From Hymenopus coronatus (taxonomy: Eukaryota > Arthropoda > Insecta > Mantodea > Hymenopodidae), in assembly GCA_030762935.1 (NCBI GenBank), contig CM060899.1, positions 60,686,501-60,750,500 on the forward strand: a DNA stretch of 64,000 nt. Direction: 5' to 3'. This document shows, piece by piece, positions 43,690 through 55,111 of this stretch. The position numbers and the translations under genes are program-made. Within the stretch, counting starts at the first letter, position 1. The number at the start of each line of letters is the position of its first letter. Under the pieces are notes generated by a model that ran no database searches, had not been told where the DNA came from, and was given only the letters and a program-made list of their open reading frames with translations.

Positions 43690-44550
43690 TCTGATGTGTT
43701 CCATTCACATTACTTTCTCTATACCTCTGCAATAAATTATTGTTAGAAGGCCTATTCTTCTATTTACTTGATGCTAATCGAGATAAACATTAGCAAAAAG
43801 GGTCTTACTACTTAGATCCTTTCAAGTAGAAGGGAAATAATTATACTAGGCTAAACCGACAGTCAAGTGTTTTAAAATGTAGTTGCTTTGAGATTGAAAT
43901 CTGTTTCTTTGCTTGGCCAGGAGTTGACAAGTTCCTGTATGAGAAAAATTTAAGTGTTTTAAAACTGAAACCAATAACAAGGAATATCTCGAAAACGGTC
44001 AACTCTAAGAAAAAAATGTATATGACATGAACAGTGTATTATAAGGAGATCTACATTTTTGTGTTGTAAGCTTTTGTCTATCTCTTATAATTTATCAATT
44101 ATGCAAAATTCAGAAGAATTCATCCAGAATAAAGAGGTCTTCAGAGTCTATTCCCAGAAAATTCAAGATATACATTTTATTTGTGATTTAAATATCTTAA
44201 ACATAAGAGATTTTAATCAAAATCGTTACAGCTGTTTTTGAAAAAATAAAAATTTTCGAAATATTTTCCATGTAAAGGGTAGTTGGGAGTGGAGGAATTT
44301 TCTTGAAAATCTTCGTGTCGCATCCTTGGAAGATACGAAACTTAAATACCAAGTTTATTATTTGACGGTCTTTTCGTTTTTGAGCTATGCTGCACACACA
44401 CACACACACACGACATTTTTTCTAAAAATACTTTTTTGAATTCATGGGGTCTCAAAACATGTATTTTCGGTGAAATCTCGATATTGAATTTTTGGGTGGA
44501 ATACAATACTTTTTCTATACACTATGTGCATAGTGCGTGTAGAGAAAGTA
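43690..44550 (+). repeat. HINE-like copy, full length, end type I
   Basis: tctgatgtgttccattcaca, ctctatacctctgc; (CA)~10 at 44393; 3' actatgtgcatagtgcgtgt, agagaaagtaaaaa. Confidence 0.92.
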
Positions 44551-44555
44551 AAAAT

Positions 44556-44965
44556 TCCGGAGGCGGCTATGGGTGAAGCGCTTACCTCTACTGTCCTTGT
44601 AGCGAGTTATTGAATAGTTATAAAAGCTAATTACTTACACTATCCCCCTCCCCCCTCATCAGTCTTCCTGGTGACGTCGCACCCATAAAATATGTCAAAC
44701 TCAGTTGCGTACCAGTCAGTTCGATGCATGGGTTCATATCAATAGAAAATCGAGGGAACACAGTTGTGTTAAAACGATTTTCCGATCGAAAATTCTTTAC
44801 TCCAAATCTAGATAAACGTTGTCAGCAAGGCATATTGCCTAAAAATTACATTCGGTAAAACAGAAGACCAAATTATTTTATAATGAGCCTTCGGAGACGA
44901 CGTGCATTTCCTTCATCACATTTCTTAACAACAGACATGCGAAGGTTCTTCGAAACACTACAATC
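44556..44965. other. No recognised feature
   Basis: Unique sequence with a pyrimidine tract (tatccccctcccccct at 44642) and no ORF. Confidence 0.3.
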
Positions 44966-44969
44966 TCGT

Positions 44970-45890
44970 TACTTTGTCTTCACGTACTATGTATGGTGTA
45001 TAGAGAAGGTATTGCATTCCACCTTAAAATTCGATACCGAGATTTCACCGTAAATAGACGTTTTAGGGTCTCCTGTATCCAAAAAATACATTTTTAGGAA
45101 AGATCCGTGTGTCTGTGAACACGATAATTCAAAAACGAAAAGTCGGTAAAATACCAAACTTAGTATGTAAGTATCTTCCAAGGTTGCGACACGAAGATTT
45201 TGAGGAAAATTCTCATGCCCCAAGCTACTCTTTATATGGAAAAAAATTTGAACATTTTGACTTTCTCTAAATGGCTACTGATTTTGTTTAAAATGTCGCA
45301 TATTAAAGATATTTACATGACAAATAAAATGTATATCTTGAATTTTCTGGGAAGAGCCTCTGTAAACCTCTTTATTCTGAATGAATTTTGCTTAACTGCT
45401 AAACCGTAAGAGATAGACAAAAACTTACAATAAAAAATGCAGAACTCGTCAAAGCACACGATTTGTCCTTTACGTTTTTGTTGTGGAGGTAACCGTTTCC
45501 GAGATATTCCTTGTTATTGGTTTCAGACTGGCTTTGTTGTGTTCTACTCCTGTACAAGCAGAGAAGCGATTTGCAATGACATTTCGCATAAGGCAGCTTT
45601 TAAAACATTTGACTATCAGTTTAGCTTAGTGCCTTTCTTTAGTTCCCTTCTACTTACAAGGAACTAAGTAATAAGAACATTCTGCTAATGTTTATCTCGA
45701 TTGGCATCTTTTGTAAAAAGTTTTTAGAGCAGCTAGAGAAAGTCATGTTTGTGCAACACATCAGATTTTTTGGATTCAGGAGTCTCAAAACATATATTTA
45801 TTTCCGGTGAAATTTCTGTATCGAATTTTTGGGTGCAATGCAATACCTTATCTATACGCCATGTACATAGTACATGCAGAGAAAGTAATA
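44970..45890 (-). repeat. HINE-like copy followed by an inverted 3' end
   Basis: 44970-45762 is a full reversed copy (cttcacgtactatgtatggt to agctagagaaagtcatgttt, cacatcagattttt). 45765-45890 is a forward 3' end (ttcaggagtctcaaaacata to gccatgtacatagtacatgc, agagaaagtaata), so the unit is bounded by two palindrome ends. Confidence 0.8.
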
Positions 45891-45894
45891 ATTG

Positions 45895-46310
45895 CTTCCT
45901 GAGTAAAACTTTTAATGAACCTCTACAGATTGAGGCGATCATTGATAAGGAGGGAAGAGATTCCAGCTGTTGTTGTGTTAGGGTTTGACCTTGACCTTCG
46001 AGAAATGAATATCAGACGACGGACAGGTTGTTACGAACCCCTTCATTATGGTAGCAGATGCACAAATTTCTGCAAGAAAGACGTAATACTATGCTAGTAG
46101 ACATGTGTTTGGGGAAGAATACACTTCGGCGTATACAGTCTCTCCTCCAATCTAATTGCCGGATTGTTGAACAATTTTCTCCACAATTACTGCAAGTAAC
46201 ATTTTAATTATGTTATAAAGTATTTAAAACTCCCCATTTACAATTAAACTGTTCCCAATATATGAAATTGTCCATGCATTTAAATGAGTTAACTTTTTCA
46301 AAAAAATCAT
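45895..46310. other. No recognised feature
   Basis: Contains a 60-codon plus-strand ORF at 45915-46097 (rich in Arg and Cys) that I cannot assign and do not regard as a gene. Confidence 0.3.
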
Positions 46311-46312
46311 TA

Positions 46313-47240
46313 TAAATAAACTTAATCCTCTATCTGCTTCATGCAATCGGGATAAGCATTAGCAGAAACTGTCTTATTACTTACTCCTTATAAGTAGAAG
46401 GGAAATAAGAGAGCACACTAGGCTAAGCAGATAGTCAAAGCTTTAAAATGTGGTTGCTATGGTATAGAAATCCTATTCTTTGCGGGCTCAGGTGTTGACA
46501 AGTTCCCGTATGAGAAAAGTATTAGGTAAAATAAGAACTATAGCTTTCCTGGCGACGTGTTAATTCAAAATCTTCTCGGGCTTCTAGCCAAGTTATTACC
46601 TGGCTAGAAGCCCGAGAAGATTTTGAATTAAGTATTAGGTATTTTCAAACTGGAATCAATAACAAGGAATACCTTAAAAACAGTAAATTCCACGAAAAAA
46701 TTCATATAACATAAATTGTGTGTTTTAACAAGATCTCGATTTTTTGTGCATTAAGTTTTCGTCTGTCTCTTACAGTTTACCAGTTATGCAAAATTGCGGA
46801 AAATTGATCCAGAATAAACATGTCTTGAGAGGCCTTTCCCAGAAAGTTCAAGATATACGTTTTATTTGTTATGTAAATTACCTAAATATAAGAGATTTTA
46901 ATCAAAATCGGTAGAGCCATTTTTGAGAAAATCATAATTTTCGAAAATTTTTCCATGTAAAGGTTAATTGGGGTGGGAGCATTTTTTTCGAAAAATGTTC
47001 CCTGTGAAGGTTAGTTTGGAGTGAGGGAGTTTTCCTGAAAATCTTCGTGTCGCATCCTTGGAAGATACTGAATTTAAATGCCAAGTGATACTTGACGGGC
47101 TTTTGTTTGAGAGTTACGTTGTTCATTTTTATTGGGAGAGACCTCAAAACGTGCATTTCCGATGGAATCTCGGTATTGAATTCTTGGGTGGAATGCAATA
47201 CCTTCTCTACCTACTTTGTACATTATACATACGTGCTAGA
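46313..47240 (+). repeat. HINE-like copy, start truncated, with hairpin insertion
   Basis: From ctctatctgcttcatgcaat to tactttgtacattatacata, cgtgctagagc. Carries a 103-bp insertion at 46528-46630 and a short internal duplication near 46985-47020. Confidence 0.85.
46528..46630. mobile_element. 103-bp insertion with perfect 30-bp hairpin and 10-bp target duplication
   Basis: Arms 46561-46590 and 46601-46630 are perfect inverted repeats (30 of 30) around loop agttattacc. agtattaggt occurs on both sides (46518-46527 and 46631-46640), and the repeat consensus reads continuously when the insert and one copy are removed. Confidence 0.8.
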
Positions 47241-47261
47241 GCTTTCTTAAGAATAGTTTGT

Positions 47262-47490
47262 GTACTAATGCCTTGGTAGTGTGAGTGCCTCACATTCTAC
47301 AGGTTGCGAGTTCGAATCTCGCTTAAGGTGAGTTACCCGGATAAGGTTTTTTTCGGGGTTTTCCCTTACCCTGAGAAGACGAATGTCGAGTAACTTCAAG
47401 CTCTATAGACCCGAGAACATTTGAGCATCTTTTTACCAATTTCATTCATCGTCCGATATAACCAACCAGGTTAAAGGGCGTTAAGCTACA
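47262..47490 (+). repeat. SINE C, copy 4
   Basis: ccttggtagtgtgagtgcct, ggttgcgagttcgaatctcg (B box), cgaatgtcgagtaacttcaa, aaccaggttaaagggcgtta. Confidence 0.85.
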
Positions 47491-47559
47491 CACATACACA
47501 CCCACACCCTATTAGAGAGTAGCAAACGTCATATGAATAGAACACACAATGTTTATCCT

Positions 47560-47960
47560 ATCCTTGTTGTATTATGTACGTTGTAAATGTTTTCATGTGG
47601 TAGAATGGAGAGATCTTTTTTTACAATATATTTTATTTTGGGTCGCTTTAACAGCATAGTCATATCGCAATCTTTCAAATTGTACATACATAGATAGCTA
47701 TTTGCGCATTGGTAAAAGTGGTTACATTTATGCTTTACAGTTAATCAAAAAGTTTACATTGCCTTATAAATAGTATAGTCTTTTTAACTGTCTGATTGTT
47801 GTGAAGAGCACTTGGTGAGTCACTGAAGTCTCTGTTTGGTGACTTTCGGACACAGCAGCAGAATGTGTTGTACAGTTTGTACAGTTAGCGGTGTGTTGCA
47901 GGTCTCACATTTTGGTTCTGAATCTTTATTAATGATGGAGGAATGTATGTGTGTGTGTGT
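47560..47960 (-). pseudogene. LINE C-terminal zinc-finger fragment
   Basis: Minus strand reads EPKCETCNTPLTVQTVQHIL, LLCPK and KQR, the C-x-x-C...LTV-x-HIL-x-x-CP end of I/jockey-type LINEs, with a small internal duplication (QTV) and later stops. The rest to 47560 is degenerate. Confidence 0.5.
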
Positions 47961-47974
47961 GTGTGTGTGTGTGC

Positions 47975-48026
<52 letters not shown>
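47945..48026. repeat. (TG)n(AG)n microsatellite
   Basis: About 30 nt of TG repeats followed by about 50 nt of AG repeats. Confidence 0.95.
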
Positions 48027-48031
<5 letters not shown>

Positions 48032-48087
48032 TGAGTGAGAGTGTCTTGTGGCGTTAACTATTATCGTAATCAAATAATTAGTGCCCA

Positions 48088-48313
48088 CCTGGGTAGTGTG
48101 GTGGTAGCGTGTCTGCTTCACATTCAAAAGGTCGTGAGTTCGAATCTCGCTTAGGGTAAGTTTTCAGGGTTTTCCCTTATCCTGAAAAGACGAATGTCGA
48201 GTAACTTTAAGCTCCATGGACCCTGAGATCATTTGAGCATTATTTCACCAATTTCATTCATCGTCCGATATGACCAACCAGGTTAAAGGACGTTAAGCTA
48301 CAAAAAAAAAAAA
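48088..48313 (+). repeat. SINE C, copy 5 (best preserved)
   Basis: gcccacctgggtagtgtggt, tggtagcgtgtctgcttcac, ggtcgtgagttcgaatctcg, cgaatgtcgagtaactttaa, catcgtccgatatgaccaac and a poly-A tail leading to (TAA)n at 48314-48338. Confidence 0.88.
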
Positions 48314-48338
48314 ATAATAATAATAATAATAATAATAG

Positions 48339-48480
48339 TGAGAGGGTAGCGTATCTACATTCAACAGGTCGCGAATTCGAATCTCGCAGAGCTCCATGCA
48401 TCATTTATGCATCATTTCACCAATTTCATCCATCGTCCGATATAACCAACCAGGTTAAAAGACATAAGCTACCCCCTCCC
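48339..48480 (+). repeat. SINE C, copy 6, internally deleted
   Basis: gagagggtagcgtatctaca, ggtcgcgaattcgaatctcg, then jumps to gagctccatgcatcat and ccaatttcatccatcgtccg. Confidence 0.75.
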
Positions 48481-49010
48481 CCACCCAAATAAAATTACCG
48501 TAAAGCCACACATATTGTTACAATTTGAACAAAAATCCTGATTTATAAACAGTAACTCCTTAAAAGAGAAACGGTCTCGCGTATTTTCTTGAAAAGATTA
48601 GTCCATAATTTCCACATTCATGCTCCAATAAAAGTAAAGGTATTTACTGTTTTGAAGAGTTCGCTTGTTCCCTAATTTACCAAACGGATACTGCACAAAT
48701 GCCGTAGCAGTGTAACTGGAAGCAACGATAGAAGTCGTTCGCAGACATCAAACACTTCCGCGGGAACTGAACTCATTCATTACGTAGCTGCAAACAAAAG
48801 CGGTACGAGGAATATCCTTCCGTTTCGTATTCACGCCTTCGTGTTTTGGACGCGTTTTACATAGCAGCCTCGAGTTCGCTTGGGGATGTTCAGGAAGGCA
48901 TGTTACAATGGCCTTTGACAGGAAAAAATAGCTTACATTCTCATGGCTTACATTCACATATCTTTCTCAATTCATTTATCAAACTTTTGAAACAAATGCT
49001 TAATTCTTCT
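48481..49010. other. No recognised feature
   Basis: Unique sequence; short ORFs on both strands without recognisable similarity. Confidence 0.3.
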
Positions 49011-49012
49011 AT

Positions 49013-49118
49013 TTTTACTTTCTCTATTACGTACAATGTACATAGTTGATAAGGTAGTGCATTCTACCAAAAAGAATAGCGAGATTTCACCTGAAATAAA
49101 TGTTTTGAGAATCCCAGG
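49013..49118 (-). repeat. HINE-like 3'-end fragment
   Basis: tttttactttctctattacg, tacaatgtacatagttgata, then agcgagatttcacctgaaat; stops at gagaatccca. Confidence 0.75.
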
Positions 49119-49167
49119 ATATAATAATGATGATGATAACAATAATAATCATAATATATAAAACAAA

Positions 49168-49858
49168 TCTGATGTGTTCCATTCACATGCCTTTCTATAC
49201 ATCTTTGCAACTAATTATTGTTAAAAGGCTTATGCTTTTATTTACTTCATGCTAATCGAGAAAATAAAAAATAGCAGAATAGTTTTATTACTTGCTTCCT
49301 TGTAAGTAGAAGCGAAATAAGGGAGTACCATAGGTTAAAATGATGATCAAAAGCTGGTTGCTATGTGACAAAAGTTCCTTTGTTTGTATGGACAGGAGTT
49401 GACAAATTTCTGTATGAGAAAGGTATAAGTTTTTCACAGCTGAAACCAAAGACAAAGAATATCGCAAAACGATAAAAATTATATAACATAAATTGTGTGT
49501 TTTAACGTGCTCTACATTTTTTGTGTGTTAAGTTTTGTTTTTTCATCTCTGATGGTTTAGCAGTTGTGCAATATTCCGTAAAATTCATCCAGAATAAAGT
49601 AGTCTTCAGAGGCTATTCCCAGAAAATTCAAGATATACATTTTATTTGTCAAGTAAATATCTTTAATATATAATATTTTAATCAAAATCGTTAGAACCAT
49701 TTTGGGGCAAATCAAAATTTTCGAAAAAATTTCCATGTAAAGGATAGTTGGGGTGGGGGGGATTTTTCTCAAAATCTTCGTGTCGCATCCCTGAAAATAC
49801 TAAACTTAAATACCAAGTCTGGTGTTCTACCGACTCATTGTTTTTGAGTTATCGTGTT

Positions 49859-49927
<69 letters not shown>

Positions 49928-50060
49928 TCTTTTTCTGAAAATTCCTTTTTTGGATACAAGGGACTCTAAAAGATATATTTCCGGTGAATTCTCGGTATCA
50001 AATTTTTGGGTGGAGTGCAATTTCTTCTCTATACACTATGTACATAGTACGTATAGAGAA
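49168..50060 (+). repeat. HINE-like copy, full length, with long CA tract
   Basis: tctgatgtgttccattcaca, cctttctatacatctt; (CA)n at 49861-49925; 3' tacactatgtacatagtacg, tatagagaaagtaa. The 5' TCTATAC is matched by 3' GTATAGA. Confidence 0.93.
49861..49925. repeat. (CA)n microsatellite inside HINE-like copy
   Basis: About 32 CA units at the position where other copies carry shorter CA runs. Confidence 0.97.
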
Positions 50061-50062
50061 AG

Positions 50063-50486
50063 TAATACGAAAAATACATTTAGTTTGTCATACATGTATC
50101 TTAAACATAAAGTATTTTGATCAAAATTGTTGCAGTCATTTTTGAGAAAATCAAAATTTTATAAAAATGTCCCATGAAAAGAGTAGTTGGGGGGGGGGAT
50201 TTTCTTTAAAATCTTCGTGTCGCATCTTTGGAAGATACCAACCTTAAATACCAAGTTTGGTAATTTAGCGGTGTTTTAGTTTTTGAGCTGTGCTGTCCAC
50301 ACACACACACACACACACACACGCACAGTAACATACACACGGACCTTTTTCTAAAAATTATTGTTTTTTTACTCACGGAGATCCCAAAACACATATTTTC
50401 GGTGAAATCTCGGTATGGAATTTTTGGGTTCAATACAATATCTTCACTATACACTATATACGTACTAGTACGTGTAGAGAAAGTAA
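50063..50486 (+). repeat. HINE-like 3'-half copy
   Basis: Begins at the internal atacatttagtttgtcatac and ends tacactatatacgtactagt, acgtgtagagaaagtaaaaa. Directly abuts the full copy upstream. Confidence 0.85.
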
Positions 50487-50828
50487 AAAAAAACAAAAAA
50501 AAAACAGCTCTGCCGGCGGAGAGTCCAAGCTTCGGAATCTGACTTTTTCTATTTAATACCTTACGTAATGAAAATCCCTTGTTTAGAAGAGTAGATAATA
50601 AACATATCCTATCTGTGTAAAACTGACTTTAAACAGCAATGTACCTATTCACAATATTTTATTTAAATCTAAGTAAAACTTTCTTTCCTAATGTAATTTT
50701 TAACTCAAACCTTTGTTTAGTATGTAAATCATTTCATTGTAATATTATGGATTCAATTATTATAAATATTGTATGGTCGCGATATGACCTAGAAGTTAAA
50801 GCGATTTAAATAAATACATTAAAAAAAA

Positions 50829-51588
50829 TCTGATGTGTTCCATTCACATGACTTTCTCTACATCTCCGCAACAAATTATTGTTAAAAAGCTTATGCTTCT
50901 ATTTACTTCATGCTAATCGAGAAAAAATTAGCAGAAATAGTCTTATTACTTGCTTCCTTGTAAGAAGAAGCGAAATAAGGGAGTACCATAGGTTAAAGCT
51001 GGTTACTATGTGAGTTAAGTTCCTTTGTTTATATGGGCGGGAGTTGACAGATTCCTGCATGAGAAAAGTACAAGTTTTTTTAAAGCTGAAATCAAAAACA
51101 AGGAACAACTCAAAAACGATCAACTCCACGAAAAAAATGTTTATAGCATAAAGTGTTTGTTTTAACGTGCTCTACATTTTTTGTGTGACGTTTTTGTCCA
51201 TCTCTTACGGTTTAGCTATTATGTAAAATTCCGTAAAATTCATCCAGAATAAAGTAGTCTTCAGAGGCTATTCCCAGAAAATTCATTTTATTTGTCGTGT
51301 AAATATCTATAATATATGATATTTTAATCAAAATCGTTAAGCCATTTTTAAAAAATTCAAAATTTTCGAAAAAAAATCCATGTAAAGGGTAGTTGGGGTG
51401 GGGGGATTTTCTTGAAAATCTTCGTGTCACATCCGTGGAAGATGCTAAACCTAAATACCAAGTTTGGTTTTTAACGGTCTTTTCGTTATTGAGCTATGCA
51501 TGTATTTCCGGTGAAATCTCGGTATCGAATTTTTGGGTGAAATGCAATACCTTCTCTATACACTATGTACAAAGTACGTGTAGAGAAA
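50829..51588 (+). repeat. HINE-like copy, full length, end type I
   Basis: tctgatgtgttccattcaca, ctctacatctccgc; 3' tacactatgtacaaagtacg, tgtagagaaagtaaaaa. CA tract region deleted. Confidence 0.92.
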
Positions 51589-51844
51589 GTAAAAAAAAAC
51601 TGATTGACAGTAATGGCATAGTAATAATAAAATATGCAGCAAATGCTTAGCAAATCTCAACAAAGGAAAAATTCTTGAGCATGGATAGTACTGCCTGCCA
51701 CATAAATAAGTGAGCGTTATATAGAATTGAACCCAGAATTCCCCGCGGAGGTAACGCAGCAAAAAACCGCAACAATGCGGGAGTCTCTCTCTCTCTAGTT
51801 TACTGTGCTGGGGATTTTCGCATATGCTGCAGTTGCAGCAGATA

Positions 51845-51940
51845 TTGCTTTCTTTACTTCATACATGGGACATATGTAGAGATGGTATTGAATTCTAAAC
51901 AAAAATTCGATGCCGAGATTTCTTTAGAAATGCACGTTTT
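51845..51940 (-). repeat. HINE-like 3'-end fragment
   Basis: ctttctttacttcatacatg, ggacatatgtagagatggta, ttcgatgccgagatttcttt. Confidence 0.65.
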
Positions 51941-52142
51941 CAAATGACTATATATACTTCATGCTCAAATTGTGTTATTATTTGCTTCCTTGTAAGGAAA
52001 AACGAAATACAGAAAACATTAACCTAAAGCGATAGACGAAACCTTTCGAAGCTGGTTCTTGCCTGAGAAAACTATTGCAAATTGAAACCAATAATAACAA
52101 GAAATGTCTCGAAAATGATGAACTCTACAATAAATAAAATTA

Positions 52143-53560
52143 ATTTGATGTGCTCCATTCACTGTAACAAATTATTGTTAATAAGATTATTCTTCTATCT
52201 ATTTCATGTTAATCGAGATAAACATTAGCAGAGACAATTCAGCTCAACTATTAAAACGCCAATGGAATGGCCGAGATTAGACAATTTCAACCAATCGCGG
52301 TCATCTGACTGGAGCGATATTGTCGAAACATCTTATCGCAGTTGATGTTCATTTCTTTGAAATCTTGTCGCAACCGACGTTCGTATGTTTAATCTCCTGC
52401 CTTGGTTATTGGTAACAATCCAGGCAGCCAACCTTCACTTTAAATAACTGTCCGTTCCACAATTGTATTTTCAATTAATTCAGATACAATGTTTATTTAA
52501 AGTTTTACCATGTTCATAATGTATTTAATTTAGTTTAAAAAGGAGTGAAAATTATCATTATTTGTATTTCTTATGGGATGAGTGCAATAACCTAAAAGTT
52601 TATTTTCATTTCATTCATTATTACATTTTAAAAGCTGAAATAAAATAACTGCTCTGTATTTCTATTGTTGCTATCGATATTCGTACATTGGGTGTAGGCA
52701 CGGTCGGCCATATTATTCAGGAGGCAATGCAGGAAGATAGATAAACATTGTAAATGCGCAACTACCATTTGAGATCTAATTTAATATTACAATCATAACC
52801 TGATAAAATTTCCCTTCCTATATTATAAATTATTAAAAGTCTATTTCGCTGAATTGTGTTATCAAATATAACTCGCGTTTTCAGTCGCTTCTCTCCGGTC
52901 GTGAATTATCGACATGAAAATATTCGTGATATTCTCATAACAGTTTTATTATTTAGTTCCTTATAAGCAGAAGGGAAATAAAGTATTACACCAGGCTGAA
53001 CCGACTATGGGAATGAAATCAGTTTCTTTGCGTGGCCAGGAGTTGACAAAAGTATAAGTATTTTAAAATTGAAATCAATGACAAGGAATGTCTCAAAAAC
53101 GTCAACTCCACGAAAAACATGTTTATGAAAGAAATTGTTTTAACGAGCTATACATCTTTTGTTAAGTATGTTTTTCTCTGCCGCTTACGATTTACCAGTT
53201 GTGGAAACTTCTGCAAAAATCAACCAGAATAAAGTGCTCTTCAGAGGCTTTTCCCAGAAAATTCTATACATACATTTTATATGTGTTGTGAATAAATTTA
53301 ATATACGATATTTTAATCAGAATTTTTAGAGAAAATGTTTCTATGTAAAGGGTAGTTTGAGGTGGGAGATTTTCTTGAAAATCTTCGTGTCGGATCCTTG
53401 GAAGATTGTGAACTTAACGGACACATAAGGACATTTTCTAAAATTGCTCTTTTTGGATTCAGGGTGTCCCAAAACATTTATTTCCAGTGAAATCTGGTAT
53501 CGAATTTTTGGGTGCAATACAATACATTCTCTATATATTATATACATAGTGCGTGTAGGT
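52143..53560 (+). repeat. HINE-like copy inserted in another, itself interrupted
   Basis: Starts ttgatgtgctccattcactg, is broken at gcagagac (52237), resumes agttttattatttagttcct (52940), and ends tatatacatagtgcgtgtag, gtaaaataaaaag. Confidence 0.8.
52238..52936. other. ~700-bp insertion in HINE-like copy, unknown
   Basis: Unique relative to the repeat. No ORF or SINE. Includes gtcggccatattattcagga and CG-rich patches. Target duplication not evident. Confidence 0.45.
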
Positions 53561-53765
53561 AAAATAAAAAGTGTATGTGACAAATTGTGTGCTTTAATGA
53601 GATCTATATTTTGTATATGGCAAGTTCTTGTCTATCTCTTATGGTTTACCAGGTATGTAAAACTCGTACAGAATGAAGAGGACTTCAGAGACTATTCCCA
53701 AGAAATTCAGGATATAGATTTTGTCTTGTGGATGTCTTTTATATGAACCATTTTTGAGAAAATCG

Positions 53766-53799
<34 letters not shown>

Positions 53800-54116
53800 G
53801 TAAAATATAAAGGGTATTTTGGGATGGAGGGATTTTCTTTAAAATCTTCGTGTGACATCCTTGAAAGGTGCGGAACTTAAATACCAAGTTCGGTTTATAA
53901 AGGGCTTTTTTGTTTTTGAGATATGCTGAACTCCCCCCCCCCCCACACACACACACACGAACACCCTGCATGCAGACACACATGGAACATTTTCTATTTT
54001 TTTTATTCAGGGTCCCTAAAACATGTATTTCCGGTGAAATTTCGGTATCGAATTTATGGAAGGAATAAAATTCCGTCTCTACCTACTATGTACATTATAC
54101 TTGGTAGAGAAAGTAA

Positions 54117-54660
54117 ACGCATTTTTAGAAAATACTCCTCTTTGTGTGCATGCGTGCTTGAATAGGATATCTCTAAAACGAAAAGTCGGTTAAATACCAA
54201 CTTACATAATTAATTAGTTCAGTATCTTCCAAGAATGGACAGAAGATTTGCAAGATATGTGCGAGCCAAATAAATTTTTATCTTGAATTTTCGGGGAATA
54301 GACAATGTATAAATAACAAATCTTATTACAATTTTGAAACACGCAATATATGTTATATGTAGTGGAGAAAACGATTTCCGAGACATTCCTTGATTGGCTT
54401 CAACTTAATTTTCTGAATCGGGAAGTAATCATCCGTTTTCCTGTTACCGTGCATAGCTACAGCTTTTAAAATATGTGGCTGTCGCTTTAGCCTAGTGGTT
54501 TCTCTTATTTCTCTCCTACTTATAAGGAACTAAGTAATAAACCCATTTCTGTTTGCTTGTCTCGATTAGCATGAAGTATATAAAAGACTGATCTTTTGTA
54601 AGGATAGTTTTTTGTTCAGAATAAGTAGAATCATATGAATGGAACACGTCAGATTTTTTT
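54117..54660 (-). repeat. HINE-like copy lacking 3' end
   Basis: Reversed, from atttttagaaaatactcctc to gaatcatatgaatggaacac, gtcagattttttttt. Confidence 0.75.
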
Positions 54661-54662
54661 TT

Positions 54663-55048
54663 TAAAATTCCTGTCATCTTCCGTAGAAAAGAGAATGCGT
54701 GTTAGATGTGTCGCAAAAGGTTGTAAATAAACATGACTTACTCTGTGACGACATTCTTACGTCACCAACTTTACAGAGAGCATCATACAAACACATTTGG
54801 TATCTGTCGTATTTTTCGCTTGCTAGTGTATTTAAAGGGAGTAAATGTATGTACGACACATCAAGTGAACTAAATGGCATTAACAATTACTGCTAGAATA
54901 AGAATGTTACGTAAAATGCCTTTGTTTACTTGTAATAAACAGTTGCGTACCTTGGTTGTCGCAGATATGGGTGCACCAGATCCAAATGAGGCACCCAACC
55001 GCAATTTCCAAACGTGAATATCGGGGTTTGAAACCTCATTAATGAGAC
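54663..55048. other. No recognised feature
   Basis: Unique sequence, short ORFs only. Confidence 0.3.
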
Positions 55049-55086
55049 GGCGCCGTGGCCGAGTGGTTAGACCGCTCGCCTCTCCA
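55049..55086 (+). repeat. SINE B fragment
   Basis: cgccgtggccgagtggttag, accgctcgcctctc then stops. Confidence 0.6.
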
Positions 55087-55111
55087 AAGAAGATTACGTA
55101 TTGGCCACTGT

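Larger units (their letters stand above)
51941..54114 (+). repeat. HINE-like copy split by a second copy
   Basis: Start-side piece 51941-52140 stops at gatgaactctacaataaata. The other piece, 53563-54114, resumes at tgtatgtgacaaattgtgtg and ends tactatgtacattatacttg, gtagagaaagtaa. The inner copy occupies 52143-53560, in the same A-rich site as the nest at 36795. Confidence 0.82.

Noticed and set aside
45915..46097. Small Arg/Cys-rich ORF as a gene
   Set aside because: No homologue recognised, no splice or promoter support.
46561..46630. Perfect hairpin as a transcription terminator
   Set aside because: Eukaryotic context, flanked by a target duplication within a transposon copy.
47836..48127. 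ORFs on both strands over the TG/AG tract
   Set aside because: Pure dinucleotide-repeat translation; no protein signal.
49748..50120. Overlapping ORFs over the CA tract
   Set aside because: Products of the HINE-like repeat and microsatellite; the same peptides recur in other copies with stops.
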